Shown here: piece by piece, positions 11,831 through 22,900 of the stretch
Numbering within the stretch: the stretch's first letter is position 1
How the letters are laid out: each line of letters begins with the position of its first letter
DNA from: Mariannaea sp. PMI_226
Lineage: Eukaryota > Ascomycota > Sordariomycetes > Hypocreales > Nectriaceae
Direction: 5' to 3'
Length of the DNA: 64,000 bases
Assembly (NCBI GenBank): GCA_024336345.1
Contig: JANFOG010000001.1
Location: forward strand, 1,674,001 to 1,738,000
Program-made: the position numbers and the translations under genes
Notes under the pieces: generated by a model
Databases searched by the model: none
What the model was told of the DNA's origin: nothing
The model's input: only the letters and a program-made list of their open reading frames with translations

Positions 11831-12526
11831 CTATTGCCCAATAGCCGTTGAGTTGAGAATGTCATCCATGTGGGCAGCACCAGCCTTTTTGTTGTCTTTG
11901 GCTTCCTCTTGGATGAGCACTGCGAGAACTTCTACTGGGGGGCTAAGGCCCAATCGGTCGGCACGTAGCCATCTCTTCTTGCGAGAGATTCCAATGCAAG
12001 GCTGTAATCATATGTTAAGCAAAGGAGTCACTGATATGAAGATCGAAAGACTTACCCCATACTGCGAGCTCACGTCAAAGTACCGAAGAACCTTCTCCTC
12101 TAGTGACAAGCCTTCTTGATGGACTCGAGGGGACTTCCACTGGTTCTCAATGCCCTTGTAATATGACTTGATTTGCGCACCGGTGATCTTCTCCGCCCGT
12201 AATTCATTGTCAGACTTCTCGGGCACAGCGGCAATTTCAGGCACAGGTTCCTCCTCCTCCTCCTCCTCTTCTTCCTCTACTTGCTCTTCTTCAGGCACCT
12301 TAATCTCAGGCTCCTTGATCTTGGGCTCTTCGGTCTCAACAACAACATCATCCTCTTCCTCCTTTGTTTGTTTGGGTGCCTCAACCTTGGCAACCGATGG
12401 GGCGATGAGAGCCTTTGTATCTTTGGGGACGCTCTTTGTTACTTTGTTTGAGAAGCTGAGAAGCGTTGATTGGCCCTTGTCTGGCACACCTCGTGTGCTG
12501 CCAGTAGACTTCCGAGTTGTAGGCAT
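11831..12526 (-). CDS. cdm1: DNA polymerase delta subunit 4 (POLD4/Cdm1)
   Basis: Small accessory subunit that stabilises DNA polymerase delta. Two exons (12526-12056, 12001-11831; 54-nt intron) give 213 residues. The N-terminus MPTTRKSTGSTRG is followed by QSTLLSFS, a degenerate PIP-box-like PCNA-binding motif with the last aromatic missing. A long Glu-rich, low-complexity stretch fills residues ~50-105, including a run of Glu encoded by a CTC-rich repeat on the other strand. The conserved domain is C-terminal: VLRYFDVSSQYGPCIGISRKKRWLRADRLGLSPPVEVLAVL, the POLD4 signature, spanning the splice junction. The protein is longer than human POLD4 (107 residues) mainly through the acidic linker. 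A longer reading frame starts upstream, but the ATG at 12526 opens the family-like N-terminus. Confidence 0.9.
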
Positions 12527-13002
12527 GGTGATCGTGAATTGAGTGTTCGTTTGGTTTGGTGAGCAGGAAATGCAGGAGTCACAATAGGATTGATTGTACA
12601 ACCCTGTCGTATATAGATGGTGTGTAGCAATAATGTCGCCTTTGCAAACAATGTCGTGTAAAAGAGGAAATTGATTCTAGAGATACACCGTAAAGCAACG
12701 TTTGACAACTTGTGAAGATGAATGGACTCTCAGCATTGACGCTATGACGAAGTCTTGGTCGACATAGACTTTGGCGGGGCAACGCGAGATTGGTGCGCAG
12801 TCACGTGAAAACTCACGCCGCATCAGGCACCAGCAGGTCAATACAAAGGAAGAAGTATGTTACCTGAGGTGTAATCATCGAGTTTATTATATGTATGTAG
12901 TCTACTTTTGTGACGCTCACTGCCAGGCAGGATCGAGTACTTTGCAAAGGTCTCAAGTTCCTCTTATGCTGGCGCTTCCGAATAGCCGTCTCCATCAGAG
13001 CC
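12527..13002. promoter_or_regulatory. Intergenic, cdm1 promoter and ski8 3' flank
   Basis: No coding signal. A TCACGTGA palindrome (12801-12808), the extended CACGTG E-box bound by bHLH factors such as Cbf1, lies about 275 bp upstream of cdm1. Confidence 0.5.
12801..12808. promoter_or_regulatory. TCACGTGA E-box-like site
   Basis: Perfect 8-bp palindrome containing CACGTG. Upstream of cdm1 at a typical promoter distance. Function is inference only. Confidence 0.4.
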
Positions 13003-14125
13003 TCAGATTCCAGTCGCCTCACGATAGAATGAGAGGCTCCGATTCGCCCCCGCAGTGACAAACATCTCATTTCTCACCGTCTTGGGCAGCCATTTCACAG
13101 ACCATAGCGGCTTATCCGTCTCACTATGGGTTGCGACACAAGCGTTGCGCTCAATGGACCAAACCTTGACTTTCCCATCCATAGATCCACTGAGCAGGAA
13201 CTCTCCAGTATCGCTCCAGTCGACAGCCGTAATCCATGAAGAGTGACCTGTCAAATTGCCAACATGTTCACCGTGCTTCATATCGTAGAGTGCTATAATA
13301 CCAGCATCGCCAGCCGCGGCAAGTCTAGTGTTTCCAGGGGAGAACGCAACCGATCGTACCGGCTTTGCAAGACCTACAATGTTGTCAGTCATTGACCCTG
13401 ATTGAGCAGATATGATATATACCACTTGCCTGACAATGAGTATAGGACACGCCCGGTGTCGTTGTTGAAAATATATACGGAGCCATTCTGGTGACCGCTG
13501 GCTGTGTATTTGCCGTCTCTACTCAAATCGACACACATTCCAAAACTCCCGGAGCCAGCGCTTCCTGTCTCGTACTCTCGAACTTTTGGTTTGTTCTCGT
13601 CCGCAATGTTCCAGACGTTAACCCGTCCGTCGTTGGTAGTCGAGGCCAAGAATTTGCCGTCTTCACTCAGTGCTAAAGCCCATGCCTCACCTGGTTTGGC
13701 TGAAGGTCCAGTGATCTCTCCGTTAAGACTCCATTCCCCAGTGTCCTTATCAAGGGCCCAGATCTTTACTTCGCCTCCAAACCCAGCGCTGGCAGCGAAG
13801 TTGCCGGACCTCGAGGTGCAGACATGGTGGCAGCCTAGCTTGTGGGCGTCCGAAATGGACTGTTTGAGGGGGAAGGTGGGGTCAGTAGAATCATGAATGT
13901 GCAAAGTAGAAGATCCGCTGCCAGAAATCACAGCCTTCGGTGTTGTTGCCACCGAGAAGATGTCGGTGATGTGGGCTATGAGCTCTCAGTAAGAGTCTCG
14001 CTCTCATGGCGGGGAAGTTTTGGAAGACCAACCATTATCCACGGTGTGCGTGGTCAGGTATTGTTTAGACTGTGATTTAGTATTAGCTTATGAGCCAAAT
14101 ATATGCAATTTTATGTGCTTACCAT
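13003..14125 (-). CDS. ski8: WD40 protein SKI8 (Ski complex subunit; Rec14-type)
   Basis: Beta-propeller subunit of the cytosolic Ski2-Ski3-Ski8 complex, which feeds mRNA to the exosome; in some fungi it also acts in meiotic recombination. Four exons: 14125-14123 (ATG only), 14069-14033, 13975-13430 and 13373-13003, giving 318 residues. Splicing yields MSKQYLTTHTVDNAHITDIFSV, the family N-terminus. WD-like repeats are easily seen, for example GCHHVCTSRSGNFAASAGFG.VKIW, AWALALSEDGKFLASTTNDGRVNVW, VDLSRDGKYTASGHQNGSVYIF, VAFSPGNTRLAAAGDAGIIALYD and VDWSDTGEFLLSGSMDGKVKVW. The C-terminus NRSLSFYREATGI is SKI8-like. Two oddities: the first coding exon is just the start codon, and intron 3 (13429-13374) has a GCAAGT donor, so it is a GC-AG intron. 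Both are supported by reading frame and family alignment rather than by transcript data. Confidence 0.9.
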
Positions 14126-14696
14126 CGCATACACCTTTGAAATCCTTTGGGTGTGTATATGATGTTGTGTTGCATGAAGAAAGTTGCCAATAGATGCGAC
14201 ATGTGTGATGGTGGGGCTCTTTAGTTTGCCTACTTACTTACCTACTCAGACGACGATGGTCTTGCAAATTATCTGAACGCTGTCATTCAACCTCCAATAA
14301 TTACGACAGGGAACACGCACCAGTCAACAGCACACAATATTGGACAGCTTTATATTCCCTGGCTTACGAAAGCATCCAGTGACATCATTTCTCAGTTGCC
14401 CGTCACGCAATTAAGGCGCAGAGGATTTACAAATTGTCGACGTTACTTAGTAGGTCTCTCTGAACAGAATACAACAGGGTGCCATGAGTTAGGTAGCCTG
14501 GGACAGAGCCACGATTAGCACGCCTATTCATAGACATAATCTTGACATGCATCTCGTAAGTGTTATTTCGAAATATTGGTACAAGGCCCAAATGAGCCCA
14601 AACGCTCATGGTATGCACGATCCAGCGGAGACTATACAGAGTTCTAAATACATGTGTTCGTGGACTTTTTTTTGCCCTTTTCCTTCCTTTGCTACC
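14126..14696. promoter_or_regulatory. Intergenic, ski8 promoter and bL32m 3' flank
   Basis: About 570 bp with no gene-like frame. ACTTACTTACCTACTCA near 14230 belongs to the dispersed TACCTAC motif family. Confidence 0.45.
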
Positions 14697-15136
14697 TTAA
14701 AACGCCTTATCGCTTGGGTAATCTTGCCGCCAAATTCGCTTCATCTCTGTGTGAAATGTCAGTTTCGATCTTTAAAGCCACATGAAGCGGGGCCAGGTTT
14801 ACCTTCCAGACAGGTCTGACATAGCCGGTGGGTTCGCTTGAGCTCACCACAGCCGGGACACCGGCAGAGATTGTTCACATCCTTGAGTGCCTTTCCAGCC
14901 ATCTGTCTATGTCGCTTTCTCGAGTGGGAGACCTTATTCTTGGGTACCGCTCGCAAAAGACCTTCCCAGATATCACCAAGAGTTGGCAGGTTGAGAGAAA
15001 GGCCAGGAATCGCAATCGCCAGCGCGGGACCGAGCTTGTGAGTGAATTGGCGAAAAGAAAGAGCCCATCGGGAGGAGGAGAGGAGAGTAGGGGCAGAGAG
15101 GCGGGGGACGAGAGACGTTGCTGAGATGGCGGCCAT
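14697..15136 (-). CDS. mrpl32: Mitochondrial large ribosomal subunit protein bL32m (MRPL32)
   Basis: Component of the mitochondrial 54S subunit. The first ~60 residues form a Ser/Ala/Arg-rich targeting and processing region (MAAISATSLVPRLSAPTLLS...). The bL32 core follows: AVPKNKVSHSRKRHRQMAGKALKD, then a zinc ribbon with CRCPGCGELKRTHRLCQTC, i.e. two CxxC pairs. I predict one 56-nt intron (14802-14747, GTAAAC donor, CTGAC branch, CAG acceptor) near the 3' end. Splicing replaces a short read-through tail (GKPGPASCGFKDRN, stop at 14759) by EMKRIWRQDYPSDKAF, ending at 14697 with 127 residues. The splice is preferred because its sites are good and the tail is basic, like other fungal bL32m proteins. 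Divergent from the cdc10 septin gene. Confidence 0.88.
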
Positions 15137-15802
15137 GGTGACTGAGAAAAGAAACTCGGCAGATTGCCTTGTGCTATGGCGAAATTGCGATCGGACGGTG
15201 GGTGGCGTAGGTGTGTGTGGGAAACCCCAATGCAGCTACAAGACACCAGAGCAGTGAAGCCAGACTTTGGTGTACGGTATTTCGAGGTCGGTAGGCAGCT
15301 GGCCGTTTCAATTGCTCCGTCGTCCGATCTTGGATGTTGGGGTCGGTCGCGTGAAGACGATTCTAGCCATCAAAAGTCTGAAGGGCTGGCCCGTCTTTCT
15401 CCAAAGTGCCGGCGGGCCAATCAAGAGCTGCCTCGTGCACGGACAGGCACTGACCAATGAGAAGCTCTAAACACACTTCCCCCTTTCTTCCGCCCCCCTG
15501 CACCTCCCTCTAGTACGGAAATTGTTGTCTGCTGTGGTGGCAGGGACAGTTCAGTGCCCAAAAAGTTCCCCCTAGGATCCATTCAACGCCGCCTTTTGCC
15601 CATCTCACAACCTGCACCTAAGCCGCCCTTTACTGACTTCGAGCTTCCCGAGTCTTTGTGGTTGCCTCTTGATATAAAACCAGTCGCAAGATATTTCTTG
15701 GAATACATATCCCAAGAGCGTCGATTTTACGCCTGCGGCTACATCGTCTGAGCTCCCTTCTGTTCTCGAAACAACCAGTTGTCCCTCGACACACGCTTCA
15801 AG
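15137..15802. promoter_or_regulatory. Divergent promoter region mrpl32 (-) / cdc10 (+)
   Basis: 666 bp between two start codons. CCAAT boxes are at 15417-15421 and 15454-15458, and a TATAAAA box at 15673-15679 lies 124 bp upstream of the cdc10 ATG. No other coding signal. Confidence 0.5.
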
Positions 15803-16993
15803 ATGGCGACCGTTCCTCCCAGCACCATTACCCCCAAGAGCCATGTCGGTTTCGACAGCATTACCTCCCAGATTGAGCGCAAGCTCTTGAAGCGTGGTTT
15901 CCAGTTCAACGTCATCTGCGTCGGTAAGTCAACACTACATCCATCGCGTTCTTCCACCGCTACCATCACACCATTCCCATCACGAGCCGCGTTTTCTTCC
16001 TACTTGTGCTCAGTGCTAACCATTCGTTTCGTGTTCCAGGCCAAACTGGCATGGGCAAGTCGACTTTGATCAACACCATCTTCGCCTCGCACCTCATCGA
16101 CTCCAAGGGTCGACTCCAGCCCGATGAGCCCATCCGCTCTACTACCGAGATCCAGGCCGCGTCCCACATCATCGAGGAGAACGGCGTCCGATTGAGACTC
16201 AACATTGTCGACACCCCTGGATACGGTGATCTTGTCAACAACGACCGCTGCTGGGACCCCATCGTCAAGTATATCAAGGATCAGCACTCCGCGTACTTGC
16301 GCAAGGAGCTCACGGCACAGCGAGAGCGCTACATCCAGGACACTCGCATTCACTGCTGCCTGTTCTTCATCCAGCCCTCTGGTCACTCCCTCAAGCCTAT
16401 TGACATTGTGGTCCTGAAGAAGCTGTCCGATGTTGTCAACGTTGTCCCTGTCATTGCCAAGGCTGACTCCCTGACTGCTGAGGAGCGTCTGGCCTTCAAG
16501 GAGCGTATCAAGGAAGAGTTTGCCTTCCACAACCTCAAGATGTTCCCCTATGACAATGAGGAGTTTGATGACGAGGAGCGTAATCTGAACGACCAGATCA
16601 AGGTAAGTTGAGAGGAAGGGAGAGTCCTGCAAAGTTCATACCTGACTAACTGTATCACAGAACCTCATCCCCTTCGCTGTCGTTGGTTCTGAGAAGGATA
16701 TCATGGTCAACGGCAAGCAGGTCCGTGGTCGCCAGAACCGATGGGGCTTCATCAACGTTGAGGATGAGACTCACTGCGAATTTGTCTATCTACGCGACTT
16801 CCTCCTCCGAACTCATCTCCAGGATCTCATCGAGACTACCTCCCAGATTCACTACGAGACCTTCCGTGCCAAGCAATTGCTTGCCCTCAAGGAGAGCAGT
16901 GCCCACGGTGGTGCTAGCAGCCGGCCCATCAGCCCCGCTGCTGACCGTGAGATGAGCCGAGGTTCGCAAAGAATGACGATGAACGGCTACTAA
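15803..16993 (+). CDS. cdc10: Septin CDC10/AspD class
   Basis: GTP-binding septin that assembles with other septins into hetero-oligomeric filaments at septa, branch points and hyphal tips. Three exons (15803-15923, 16040-16602, 16661-16993) give 338 residues. The N-terminus VGFDSITSQIERKLLKRGFQFNV contains the polybasic membrane-binding region. GTPase motifs are G1 GQTGMGKS, G3 DTPGYGD and G4 AKAD, followed by the septin unique element (WGFINVEDETHCEFVYLRDFLLRTHLQDLIETT). The C-terminal extension is short and Ser-rich (ASSRPISPAADREMSRG) with no coiled coil, which marks the CDC10 group and separates it from CDC3, CDC11 and CDC12 types. The ATG at 15803 is preceded by TTCAAG, a usual fungal context. 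Confidence 0.95.
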
Positions 16994-17984
16994 AGTCGAC
17001 GTTTGTGCTTAATCATTTGCTGGCGAGGGAGCAATGGCGTGTCTGGGCAAAAGGGTAGCCCACAATTCTTACGACTCTCTTCATCTCTTCACGGTCTCGG
17101 TTCCAGCGAAGAGCTCGTGTTTGTTATCAGCGTGTTCGAGTCGATCATAGGGCCTTTGGTAACGGAGAAACTTGGTAAGGTGAGAACATGACAGGAGCAA
17201 GCTATTCGAAAAAAGGGAAAAAATGGGGTGGTGATGCCCGGAGCCAGACGCCCGTGGTCCTAGAGACCCCAGGACTCATGGCCGAAGGCTCCTGGCATCT
17301 TTTCTTGACCACCCGATCGCAGCTGGACGCCTTTACACACTTTTTTGGGATTTGTTTTAGTGTTACCCCCAGAGAGTTCTTCTTTAACATTTTTCTATGC
17401 TTTAATCAGATCGGTTACCCCAAAGCTCGAATAGAGTTCTAGTTTTTGCAAGGTCTCTCTCTCTCTCTCTCTCTCTCTCTTCCTCCCTCTTCTTAGTCTT
17501 TTAGAGGGCTTAATACGCAGACGATTGCTCTGGTTTTCTTTGTATAGTTCCGCTCTTCCCATTGGTGTAACTCGTGACTAGACTCTGTGCCCCTTATGCA
17601 ACTCTGGCTCCATTACAGGAGCAAAGTCGAGTCTCTTCGTCATGCATCTCCAAGTCGATGGGCTCTCAAATACAGGGATAATCCCATTTTAAAGGTAGTT
17701 GAGAATATTGTGGGGCTCTCGATACTACCTATCATTACTATGTACAACAGACAATGAGAAACTCGCTAACAAGATTCTCATATTGAATGGTTTCACAAAA
17801 AACTAGGATAGTCGCTACCTGTGGTGGATTGATGAACTGGAACAAGTTGCGTGTTGGCGAAGCCATTTCCACTTAGTACTAAACGGGGAGGGCGCCGGCT
17901 AGGTAGCTACATTACTTAACCCCAGAAAATAAAAATAGACGCCCCTTCACCGTCCACCGACATAACCTCACCTTCGCTTGATCC
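16994..17984. other. Intergenic, cdc10 3' flank and guanylate kinase promoter
   Basis: Nearly 1 kb without a supported gene. A (TC)14 microsatellite lies at 17454-17481, probably in or just past the cdc10 3' UTR. Confidence 0.5.
17454..17481. repeat. (TC)14 microsatellite
   Basis: Uninterrupted TC dinucleotide run of 14 units downstream of cdc10, followed by pyrimidine-rich sequence to about 17495. Confidence 0.9.
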
Positions 17985-18741
17985 ATGCATTGCCGCCCCT
18001 CTTCCCTCTCACACCTCTTCCGCCTCGTCGCCGCTCCGTCTCTCCGCCGTCCCAACTATTCCATACGCACAATGGCCTCCCTTCCCGCCGACCGTCGCCC
18101 TATCGTCATGTCTGGCCCCTCGGGTGTCGGCAAGGGCACCCTGTTCAAGATGCTCTTCGAGCGCCACCCCGATACTTTCACGCTGGCTGTATCGCATACT
18201 ACGCGCGCCCCGCGACCTGGTGAGGCGGATGCGGTCGACTACCACTTTGTGACTATGGAGGATTTTGAAAATCTGATTGCGAAGGATGGTTTCGTCGAGC
18301 ATGCCAAGTTTGGTGGAAACCGATATGGCACGAGCAAAATGACGATCGAGGAGCAGACTAGCAAGGGCAGAGTTGTCCTTCTGGATATTGAGATGGAGGT
18401 ATAATTTATTGTTCTTTTTTTCATACTGACCTTTTGGTCTACCCTACAGTTTTGTGGTGCTAATAAGGCAACGTGCGCAGGGCGTCAAACAAATCAAGCA
18501 GTCCAGCATCGATGCGCGATACATCTTCATTGCGCCGCCATCTGCTGAGGCCCTGGAGTCTCGACTTCGCGGGCGCGGAACCGAGAAGGAGGAAAGCATC
18601 CAGAAGCGACTGGACCAGGCTGTCAAGGAACTCGAGTTTTCCAAGACCCCGGGCGTTCACGACATTATTATCGTCAACGATGACCTCGAAGCTGCATACA
18701 AGGCCTTTGAAGGATACGTTTACAAGCCCTTGGACTCATGA
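17985..18741 (+). CDS. guk1: Guanylate kinase
   Basis: Phosphorylates GMP to GDP using ATP, an essential step in GTP and dGTP synthesis. Two exons (17985-18398, 18481-18741) give 224 residues. Motifs are the P-loop MSGPSGVGKGTLFKML, the GMP-binding region SHTTRAPRPGEADAVDYHFV, the GNRYGTSKMTIEEQTSKGRVVLLDIEMEGVKQIK core, and the lid RLRGRGTEKEESIQKRL. A second in-frame ATG at 18072 starts MASLPADRRPIVMSGPSG, which matches the usual length (195 residues, close to yeast Guk1 at 187). The 29 extra residues from 17985 are basic and Ser/Arg/Leu-rich (HCRPSSLSHLFRLVAAPSLRR), resembling a mitochondrial presequence, so one gene may give cytosolic and mitochondrial forms. Which start dominates cannot be told from sequence. 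Confidence 0.93.
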
Positions 18742-19620
18742 TTACTAAGACACGAGTTTGGTTTGATTTGCATTGGAGTATGAGGTTACGAGATGGGAAT
18801 ACATTAAATAGATATGTAGACAAAAAGGAACATACGCTGTGAGTGGAAGAGTTGCCTGTTATAGACTACTTCATGTATCTAAGATGGGATGTGTTAATCT
18901 ATTTTAAAGACGAGCTAGTTAGGTGTCACCCAAAAGGAAATAGATCCTTGCTGGTGGGCAGAATTTCCCTTCATGACTTTGAGCCAGCCTGAGTTGGAAG
19001 GTGTCTGGTCAGGACTGCGAGGGGTCGGTCAATAGTTTACATGGCCTGAGCTGTGGAATAAGGCAGGCCTCACTATTCATTCGCCAATATAGCAAGACTA
19101 GGATGGATAGGTGAGGATTACTGAAATCAAAAGCGCCTATTTTCACCGAAAGAACAGACACACGTATTGAAAATATGAGAACATGGCAACTAGAATAAGC
19201 ATAGTTGGAAAGCAAAGCACTCAAATACTGCGCAGGTTTAGCCAGTCCAAGGTAAACCCTCAACGTGGCCATTGCATACACGGCGCCTAAGTTTACCGAA
19301 GTAAGTATCAAGAAAGAAAATGCGAGGATATATACAGATACACCGGCGGCAACCTGAGGACATTAGATTATGCAGCTCTCGAACAACTGGGGTCCAATGT
19401 CTACAAATGCTAACTAGATGGATCAGATAAACCAGAAACGGGGGACCCTAAGCCTGCTTGCCATTTCCCTTAGGAGTGCTATCCGGAGGAGAGCTGGAGC
19501 TGATAAGCGTAACCAAGGAGACAACGTTGCAATTCTCATTCACAGTCTCTCCGCCACAAATGGTTTCGCAATCCAGGATGCAGTTGGCACTGTTTTAATT
19601 GTGTTAGCATATTTCCCCCT
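18742..19620. other. Intergenic; possible 3' exon of the small secreted protein gene inside
   Basis: No firm gene. On the minus strand, about 19590-19449, an open frame reads ANCILDCETICGGETV... and ends KGNGKQA-stop. It has four cysteines and sits just downstream of the small secreted protein gene, but a clean splice joining them could not be fixed. Confidence 0.35.
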
Positions 19621-19983
19621 TTAACTGTTTTCTTTAGCCTTGTTGGATGAGAGTAAGACGAACAGGGCTTTGATCTGTGCTCCAGTGAGGACAGGCGAAA
19701 CATTCTTCTCGTTGCAACCGTACTTGATACCGGCTTGAACGCCATCTTTAGAAACATTTGAGACGACAGGCTCTGAGCTACCGCCATACAAGACGTCGTC
19801 CTGGAACTGGTTGATAGCGACCTCTAGAAGATCACAGTTCTTCTTGAAACAGGCGTTGTGTCCGACATGGGTGGTGATCGAGGATGGGAGGCAGTAGGTG
19901 CCGGGGTTGGCAGGGTGCTGAGCCGAGACGGAGAGCACAGAGGCAGCCAGAAGGACTGCGTTGATGAGGGTAGAGCGAGCCAT
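19621..19983 (-). CDS. Small secreted cysteine-containing protein, unknown function
   Basis: I do not recognise this family. The 120-residue product opens with a clear signal peptide (MARSTLINAVLLAASVLSVSA, cleavage expected near SVSA-QHP). The mature ~99 residues contain four cysteines (TYCLP, NACFKKNC, KYGCNE) and no transmembrane segment or GPI signal. Size, secretion signal and cysteines fit the broad class of small secreted, possibly effector-like proteins of plant- or insect-associated fungi, but no function should be assigned. The 3' end is uncertain: the frame ends in SSNKAKENS, while a cysteine-rich open stretch lies ~30 bp further on, so the last exon may be missing here. The gene stands alone, with 0.9 kb to guk1 and 3.4 kb to the next gene. 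Confidence 0.6.
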   Translation of the reverse strand: MARSTLINAVLLAASVLSVSAQHPANPGTYCLPSSITTHVGHNACFKKNCDLLEVAINQFQDDVLYGGSSEPVVSNVSKDGVQAGIKYGCNEKNVSPVLTGAQIKALFVLLSSNKAKENS

Positions 19984-22900
19984 GTTGGTAGATTGGTTCC
20001 TGAGATTGAGTAGGGGGAATGTTTTGTGGAAGAGGAGTGATAGATGTGATGCTGTCCGCCTGCTTGAAGGCGAAGTACTTCAGTCTATTTATCTAAGTTA
20101 TCAGTTATGCTCGATGCCCCTATACTATAATCGGGTTGTTGAATAAATTAACATACTAGGAAAAGGAAGGCTGGTCTCCTTAGCGTTGGGGACACTCCAG
20201 TCTATTCACATGTAGAATAACTCACCTTCTATAATCGAATCCACTAGGGTGATGAGGTGTTGATGTTCAAACAGGCATAAGTATACCCGGGCTCATGCTT
20301 TGGTGAATAAGATCGGTCAACAAGTGCCAGTGCTCTATGTACAATGTAATTATAATATATAGTCTTATATAGCTTAGGCTGTGTATATAATGTCTATAGA
20401 CCTGCCTTCAACTAACTCGAGAGAACCTGTTGGTTGGCCAACACTGGAAAGGACGGACAGGCAACCAGTGCAGGATGTTGGGGAGCGTACTTTGGTTTGG
20501 AGCTTCCTGGGGAGTACATACATAATAACTACTGACTGGCGGTTCGAATAATACAAGAGATCTTGTTACTAAACAGTATACAAAGCTGGTACATACGTAC
20601 ATCGTGTCATGTACCGATATGGTATTGGCAACAACGGTTGAGGGAAGATACATAGATATTATTTTCATATGTGGTATATAGCACTAATAATTAGTCACCA
20701 AAGGTCCTACTGTGTATATCACATGATAGATAGCTTGACAGCAGCCACCAAACGAAAGGTAAGGAAATAAGGTAGACTAATATGTAGAAACATGGGGCGC
20801 AAGATCGAGAGAGCAACTGACAGGGATATCAGTACTATGTAAAGAGAGAGCCAAGGGGACCCCTTGTCTGAGCGGTTGCGGCGCCGTGGCCCTGCTGACA
20901 TTGGCCGCCACAAAGATCCAACAGAAGTCGTTGTGGCTAATGTTAATCGCTGGTCTTTCGCAAAAATTCGGAACTACCACCCTGTACTGGATTTTGTGGC
21001 AGGATTGAACGTATTTCGACTTGGTTCTCAGACCAAGGACGACGATGGGCTCCATCAAAATTTGTAGAGGCCGCCAACGGCACTTGAGGAACCAACTGTG
21101 AGGAAGAAATACGATAGATTTCTCGCGCATATGTTGACGACCTTGGAGGAGACACGTCTGTGTTTCGTACAAGAAACATGGAGAATCAGCTAATCCTGCT
21201 TGAGACACTCCCTGAGGACCTCGTATACGGGTGTCGCTTCTGTGGTCTTTTTTTTTCCCTTTTCTTTCTCAGCCGGGCATCGTCCTTCTGATTGTCGGGA
21301 GGCTACTGTCACAGGCCAGGGGCTGGATGTCCTCGCCCTAGATAGCTTTAGGAAGCCGGTGCAATGGTCTACTTCTACCACAGGGCCTGACTGAGGGGCG
21401 ACACGATTTGTAGTTAGCCAATTGCTCGAGTCCATGACCCTTGTACCCGTGTTGTACCCATATGATGCCAACCACTGCAGTGCAATTTCGTATTTCACCA
21501 GCGGTGTTCCGAATTGTGAGCACATAAAATGAAATTTGTTTCAAAAGAAACGAGTAATAAAATCAATGCGCATGTAAATATGCTTCTCTCGGCAACCGGG
21601 AGCTTATTGAGTGGAACAGTCCAGGCAGGATCCGTAGTTGATTTATACACGCGTACTATCTGATGTACAGTAGCAGCAGAGGTTCCAGGTTGATGAAATC
21701 GTTATGGGCTCCCGTTTGAAATACGAAACCCCGCTTCCGTCGCAAAGAAAAATCGACAGGAGAGGTACTGGGAGGTAGTTGACCGTTGCGAATTAGCCAG
21801 CGGCAAACTGGGATAAAGCTCAATCTGGACACTTTCATATGGAGTATTGCTGCAATTTGTCTTGGCCCAGGTGTTTGTGGTTGGGCATACATACTATGTA
21901 GGATAATAAGTAAATATGGCCTCCCTCTTTGGACGTGCAAGCGGTAGAGTCTATTGCGGCCAGGGAATCTCCGCATGCGCGAGAGTGAGTGTATGGGGTA
22001 ATTTGCAGTGCTATCGTCGTAATTGGTTAATTTCACTTGAACTGGAAAGAAGTCAGCAAACAGGCCAAGAAATGGCTGAGTGACCTTCCAGACGAGAGGC
22101 CAGCTAATGCAAGGTACCACATGTACGAAAGAGGGGCAGGCATGTTGCTATGTGTGGCGCCGCTCAAAGGGTCCAAAAACGTGGTGGGCCAGGAACCGTC
22201 AAAGGTCTCCAAGACCGCATAAGATTGGCTGGCCGGTTCGTCGCAGAAGTACTATTGATGGTCGGTGCTCCAACTAACTTACCATGTCCTCCTTGAGCTG
22301 GGACAGGTCAGGCAGAATTGATTCGCGTTCGGGGAACGGAAGGGGAACGGAAGGGGAACCAGGTCAATGCCTGGGCGCACATAGATTGTAGGTGCCGTCA
22401 TGCACTGTCTGTACGAGGTTCGTTGCTGAGTGTCGGTTTAATTAACCGTGCTCGTCTTCCAAATGTAGGAGCTTAATGGCCTCTGCGCCGTGGCACATTG
22501 TTTGCATGGACTTGGTTGAAACTAAAAGGGGTCAAAGATGGAGAGCTAGACCAGGGGCTACTATCCCGGTGTCGAAAGAGGCCTGTCCTGTTTGGGGTAA
22601 GATCGGGAGGACCAAGGCCAAAGATGGACTCGGTTGGGCGCTTGAGGTCGTGTTGCGGCAGGGCGCCACTTAGGAGTAGCCCAGATGGAATCAGGAAACC
22701 ATGCGTGGGCGGGCGCTGTGAAGATGAAGATAGACGGAGAGAGGAGAGGACCAGGAGATAGTGCGAGGTCTCTCCGAGGCCATCACTCCTCCCCGCTAGG
22801 GGACTATACGGAGTATGGAGCACCTTAGGACAGTCTGCCAAGGTAGGTAGCGAGTTAGATAGGTACCTCGGGCAGGTAATAAATTAGTAGGTTGGTAAGG

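Noticed and set aside
20868..20940. tRNA-like start (TGTCTGAGCGGTTG) in the gene-poor region
   Set aside because: Resembles a Leu/Ser tRNA D-arm only briefly; no anticodon stem or TTCRA T-loop follows at the right distance.
20864..21067. 67-codon frame MSERLRRRGPADIG... in the gene-poor region
   Set aside because: Reads fairly protein-like, but has no family match I know, no clear splice partners and no codon bias; kept only as a note.
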